From: Phytoactinopolyspora limicola
Lineage (GTDB): Bacteria; Actinomycetota; Actinomycetes; Jiangellales; Jiangellaceae
Assembly (NCBI RefSeq): GCF_011320225.1
Contig: NZ_JAAOEN010000002.1
Span: 1 to 64,000 of the forward strand
Length of the DNA stretch: 64,000 bases
Reading direction: 5' to 3'
A model generated the notes under the pieces. The model saw only the letters and a program-made list of their open reading frames with translations. It had not been told where the DNA came from and searched no databases. Positions 61,347-64,000 of the stretch are shown here, in pieces (within the stretch, counting starts at the first letter, position 1; each line of letters begins with the position of its first letter). Position numbers and translations under genes: made by a program.

Positions 61347-62411
61347 ATGCAACTCCGTCTCGCGTGTATCCCCGGCGATGGCGTCGGCCCCGAGGTCATC
61401 GCCGCCGCGCTCCCGGTCATCCGGGACGCCGCCGCACTGCACGGCGCCCAGCTGGATGTTCTCGAGGTGGACTGGGGCGGCGAGCGGCACCTCAGAACCG
61501 GGGCGCCCATGCCAGCCGACGCCGCCGACATCGTTCGCCAGCACGACGCCGTCCTATTCGGTGCCGTCGGCCGCCCAGACGTCCCCGACCACGAGTTGGT
61601 TTGGGGGCTCATCATCGCGCTGCGCCAACAATTGGACCTCGCGGTGAACCTCCGCCCGGTGCGCAGCTGGGATGGCGTGCCCTCCGTCGTCACCTCCGCG
61701 CCGGGCACCGACCTGCTCATCGTCCGGGAGAACACCGAGGGTGAGTACAGCGGGGCGGGTGGGCGGGCCCATCGGGCCAGCGGTGCGGAGCTGGCCGTCG
61801 AAGTCGCCATCCACTCCCGGCACGCCATCGAACGCGCCGCCCGGTACGCGTTCGACCAGGCCAGCCGGCGGCGCGGCCGGCTCGCGCTGGTCACCAAGTC
61901 GAACGCGATGCGGCACGGCTACACGCTGTGGGACGAGGTGGTCGCCGACGTGGCCGAGGACTTCCCGGCGGTCGAGTGGCAGCCGGTACTGGTGGACGCC
62001 ATGGCCGCCCGGATGGTGCAACGCCCCACCGAGCTGGATGTGCTGCTGTGCAGCAACCTGTTCGGGGACATCCTCGCCGACCTGGCCGCGGTGCTCGCGG
62101 GTGGACTCGGCATGGCCCCGAGTGCGAACGTCAGCCCGCAGGCCACCCCCGGGCTGTTCGAGCCGATTCACGGATCCGCCCCAGACATCGCCGGACAAGG
62201 AATCGCCAACCCGGTGGCGTGCCTGTTGTCCGGTGCCATGATGCTGGACCACAGTGGCCTTCCCGCCGCGGGTGACTCGATCCGCGACGCGATCGCCACC
62301 GCACTGCTCGATCCATCCATCCATACACCCGACCTAGGCGGTACCGGAACCACCGAAGGGGTGGCCACGGCCGTCCGGGCGGCGCTGAATCGCGAGAGGA
62401 ACACCAGATGA
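61347..62411 (+). CDS. Isocitrate/isopropylmalate dehydrogenase family protein (tartrate dehydrogenase-like)
   Basis: Oxidative decarboxylation of a hydroxy acid with NAD and a divalent metal. 354 aa. IPGDGVGPEV at residues 8-17, NLRPVRSWDGVPS, IVRENTEGEYSG, TKSNAMRHGYTLW, the metal-site DILADLAAVLAGGLGMAPSAN, and HGSAPDIAGQGIANPVA are all present. The ENTEGEY loop and NLRPV context fit the tartrate/isopropylmalate branch rather than isocitrate. It is in front of a family-5 binding protein (ATGA overlap) under a FadR-like operator, so catabolism of an imported hydroxy acid is likelier than leucine synthesis. Confidence 0.88.
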   Translation: MQLRLACIPGDGVGPEVIAAALPVIRDAAALHGAQLDVLEVDWGGERHLRTGAPMPADAADIVRQHDAVLFGAVGRPDVPDHELVWGLIIALRQQLDLAVNLRPVRSWDGVPSVVTSAPGTDLLIVRENTEGEYSGAGGRAHRASGAELAVEVAIHSRHAIERAARYAFDQASRRRGRLALVTKSNAMRHGYTLWDEVVADVAEDFPAVEWQPVLVDAMAARMVQRPTELDVLLCSNLFGDILADLAAVLAGGLGMAPSANVSPQATPGLFEPIHGSAPDIAGQGIANPVACLLSGAMMLDHSGLPAAGDSIRDAIATALLDPSIHTPDLGGTGTTEGVATAVRAALNRERNTR

Positions 62412-63991
62412 AACGATCGCTCCGCACCGCCGTCGCGGCGACCGCGGCCGGTTTCCTCCTCCTGACCGGCTGCGGAGCAGGCAGCGGCGACGACGACGCC
62501 ACCGACAGCTCAGCCGACGGCTCCACGGCCGACGACGGCGACGGTGACGACGCGGACCCTGGTGACGACACACCCGCCGGGGAGCCCACCGCGCTCACCG
62601 TCGGTTTTACCGCCGAACCCGCCAATCTGGACTTCACCACCACCGACGGTGCGGCCATCCCGGAAGCCCTGCTGGTGAACGTCTACGAAGGCCTGGTCAA
62701 ACTCGACCAGGACACCGGCGAGATCGTCCCGCTGCTGGCGGAGTCGTGGGAGGTCAGCGAGGATCGCACCATCTACGACTTCACCCTCCGTGAGGGGGTG
62801 ACCTTCAGCAACGGCGAGGAATTCACCGCCGACGACGTCAAGTTCAGCATCGAACGGGTCCAGTCCGACGACTGGTCGGTGTCGCTGAAGTCCGGCATGG
62901 ACGTCGTCGACGAGGTCGAGGTGGTCTCCCCCACCGAGGTCCGCGTCGTCCTCACCGAACCCAGCAACAACTGGCTGTTCCGGATGACCACCCGCATCGG
63001 TGCGATGTTCACGCCCACCGGAGTCGACGACCTCGCCAACGAGCCGGTCGGCACGGGACCGTACGTGGTGGACACCTGGAACCGGGGCGATTCGATCGTG
63101 TTCGCGGCCAACGACGACTACTGGGGTGATGCCCCGGCCATCGACACCGTGACGCTGCGCTACTTCGCCGACCCGACCGCCGCGAACAACGCGATGCTCA
63201 CCGGCGACATCGACGTCATCGGCACCGTGCAGGCGCCCGAGGCACTCGACCAGTTCGAGAATGAGGACCGCTTCCAGGTCATCGAGGGCACCACCAACGG
63301 TGAGGTCACCCTCGCGTTCAACAACGAGTCCGGCCCGATGTCCGACGTGCGGGTCCGTCAGGCGGTCAAACACGCCATCGACCGAGAGGCCCTGCTGGAG
63401 ACGGCGTGGGCCGGGCGTGGCTACCTCATCGGCAGCCACGTTCCGCCCACGGACCCCTGGTACGAAGATCTGACCGGCATGTACCCGTACGATCCTGATC
63501 GTGCTCAGGACCTGCTGGCCGACGCCGGCGCAGAGGGTGTGACACTACGCTTCCGCATCGCCAACCTGCCCTACGCGGTCGCCGCCGCTCAGGTGGTCGC
63601 CTCACAGCTGGCCGACGTAGGCATCACAGCCGAGATCGAGCCGCTGGAGTTCCCGGCCCGTTGGCTGGACGAGGTGTTCACCAACGCCGACTACGACATG
63701 TCGATCGTGGCCCACGTCGAACCCCGCGACATCGGTATCTTCGGCGACCCGGACTACTACTTCCGGTACGACAACGAGGAGCTGCGCGACCTCCTGACCG
63801 CCGCGGATGCCGGCACGCCGGAGGAGCAGATCGCGTCGATGCAGGACGCGGCCCGGCTGCTGGCCGAGGACGCCGTCGCGGACTGGCTGTTCCTGCTGCC
63901 GAACCTGATCGTCGCCGCCGACGATGTCACCGGCCTGCCGGAGAATCGCGTCGGCGAGTCGTTCGACTTGACGGCGATATCGAGGTCCTGA
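62408..63991 (+). CDS. ABC transporter substrate-binding lipoprotein, family 5
   Basis: 527 aa of the DppA/OppA/nickel-binding type. Lipobox LTGC (Cys22), then an acidic Asp/Ser/Thr/Gly linker to about residue 60, then LTVGFTAEPANLDFTTTDG, the family signature ESWEVSEDRTIYDFTLREGVTFSNGEEFTADDVKFS, and GTGPYVVDTWNRGDSI. Start in an ATGA overlap with the dehydrogenase gene. It is complete, ending at 63991, nine bases before the window edge; permease and ATPase genes would be expected just beyond it. The ligand may be a hydroxy acid or small peptide. Confidence 0.94.
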   Translation: MKRSLRTAVAATAAGFLLLTGCGAGSGDDDATDSSADGSTADDGDGDDADPGDDTPAGEPTALTVGFTAEPANLDFTTTDGAAIPEALLVNVYEGLVKLDQDTGEIVPLLAESWEVSEDRTIYDFTLREGVTFSNGEEFTADDVKFSIERVQSDDWSVSLKSGMDVVDEVEVVSPTEVRVVLTEPSNNWLFRMTTRIGAMFTPTGVDDLANEPVGTGPYVVDTWNRGDSIVFAANDDYWGDAPAIDTVTLRYFADPTAANNAMLTGDIDVIGTVQAPEALDQFENEDRFQVIEGTTNGEVTLAFNNESGPMSDVRVRQAVKHAIDREALLETAWAGRGYLIGSHVPPTDPWYEDLTGMYPYDPDRAQDLLADAGAEGVTLRFRIANLPYAVAAAQVVASQLADVGITAEIEPLEFPARWLDEVFTNADYDMSIVAHVEPRDIGIFGDPDYYFRYDNEELRDLLTAADAGTPEEQIASMQDAARLLAEDAVADWLFLLPNLIVAADDVTGLPENRVGESFDLTAISRS

Positions 63992-64000
63992 CGGGCCGCC

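Noticed and set aside
1-64000. tRNA and rRNA genes
   Set aside because: No cloverleaf with a GTTCRANYC arm outside coding genes and no rRNA-like stretch was seen on reading; a tRNA search program would settle this.

Overview
The window is chromosomal DNA of a high-GC actinobacterium. Evidence for this is the dense GTG/TTG starts, ATGA/GTGA/TTGA start-stop overlaps, actinobacterial gene families (VKOR, DUF58 operon, AbiEi-like winged-helix/nuclease fusions, EmrB-type MFS) and a GylR-like IclR gene beside glycerol genes. Several binding lipoproteins carry long Asp/Gly-rich linkers, which would fit a salt-tolerant organism. The gene mix resembles Jiangellaceae, but that is an inference from memory. 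No tRNA, rRNA, CRISPR array, prophage or transposase gene was seen.

Layout. 1-595: non-coding stretch with about ten copies of a GATCAGRTG motif. 586-5534 (minus): degV, leuS with a leader hairpin, and a VKOR-family oxidoreductase. 5749-9048 (plus): a four-gene DUF4129/DUF58 membrane operon with overlapping ends. 9107-13649: an EmrB-type efflux pump with a repeated acidic tail, a histidine phosphatase, a conserved unknown and a lone AbiEi-like/nuclease-fold protein. 13751-21478: an iron locus, with a FecBCD-type importer (minus) divergent from a CydDC/IrtAB-like heterodimeric ABC pair (plus) around a Fur-like box. 21561-31540: a sugar locus with a GH4 glycosidase and DeoR regulator (minus) divergent from a PfkB kinase, ABC importer and secreted PIG-L deacetylase with a carbohydrate-binding region. 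31630-35327: an acyltransferase, a fatty-acid desaturase and two small unknowns. 35344-51285: a large glycerol/glycerophosphodiester region (DeoR, HAD phosphatase, Fbp/Afu-type ABC importer, secreted GDPD, glpD, glpK, glpF, IclR regulator, second glpK). 51349-58945: a COG3618 amidohydrolase, pyruvate carboxylase, an unknown membrane protein and a PucR regulator. 59004-63991: a P1-type peptidase, then a FadR-type regulator divergent from a decarboxylating dehydrogenase and a family-5 binding protein.

How the genes fit together. In the glycerol region, a secreted phosphodiesterase would release glycerol 3-phosphate or glycerol from phospholipid head groups. GlpF/GlpK/GlpD would then feed it to dihydroxyacetone phosphate, and two palindromic TTCGACATTGTCGAA-type sites by the IclR gene are likely its operators. 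The sugar locus suggests extracellular deacetylation, ABC import, phosphorylation by the PfkB kinase, and hydrolysis by GH4.

The most distinctive feature is not a gene. At least ten long palindromes of three sequence classes (A, B, C) sit between genes. They are mostly at 3' ends, and eight gene stop codons lie inside their arms. In class A the arms change on both sides together, so pairing is kept. One class B palindrome is nested inside another. In addition, two 163-bp elements with perfect 18-bp terminal inverted repeats (98% identical, MITE-like) flank glpK2-amidohydrolase-pyc in opposite orientations.
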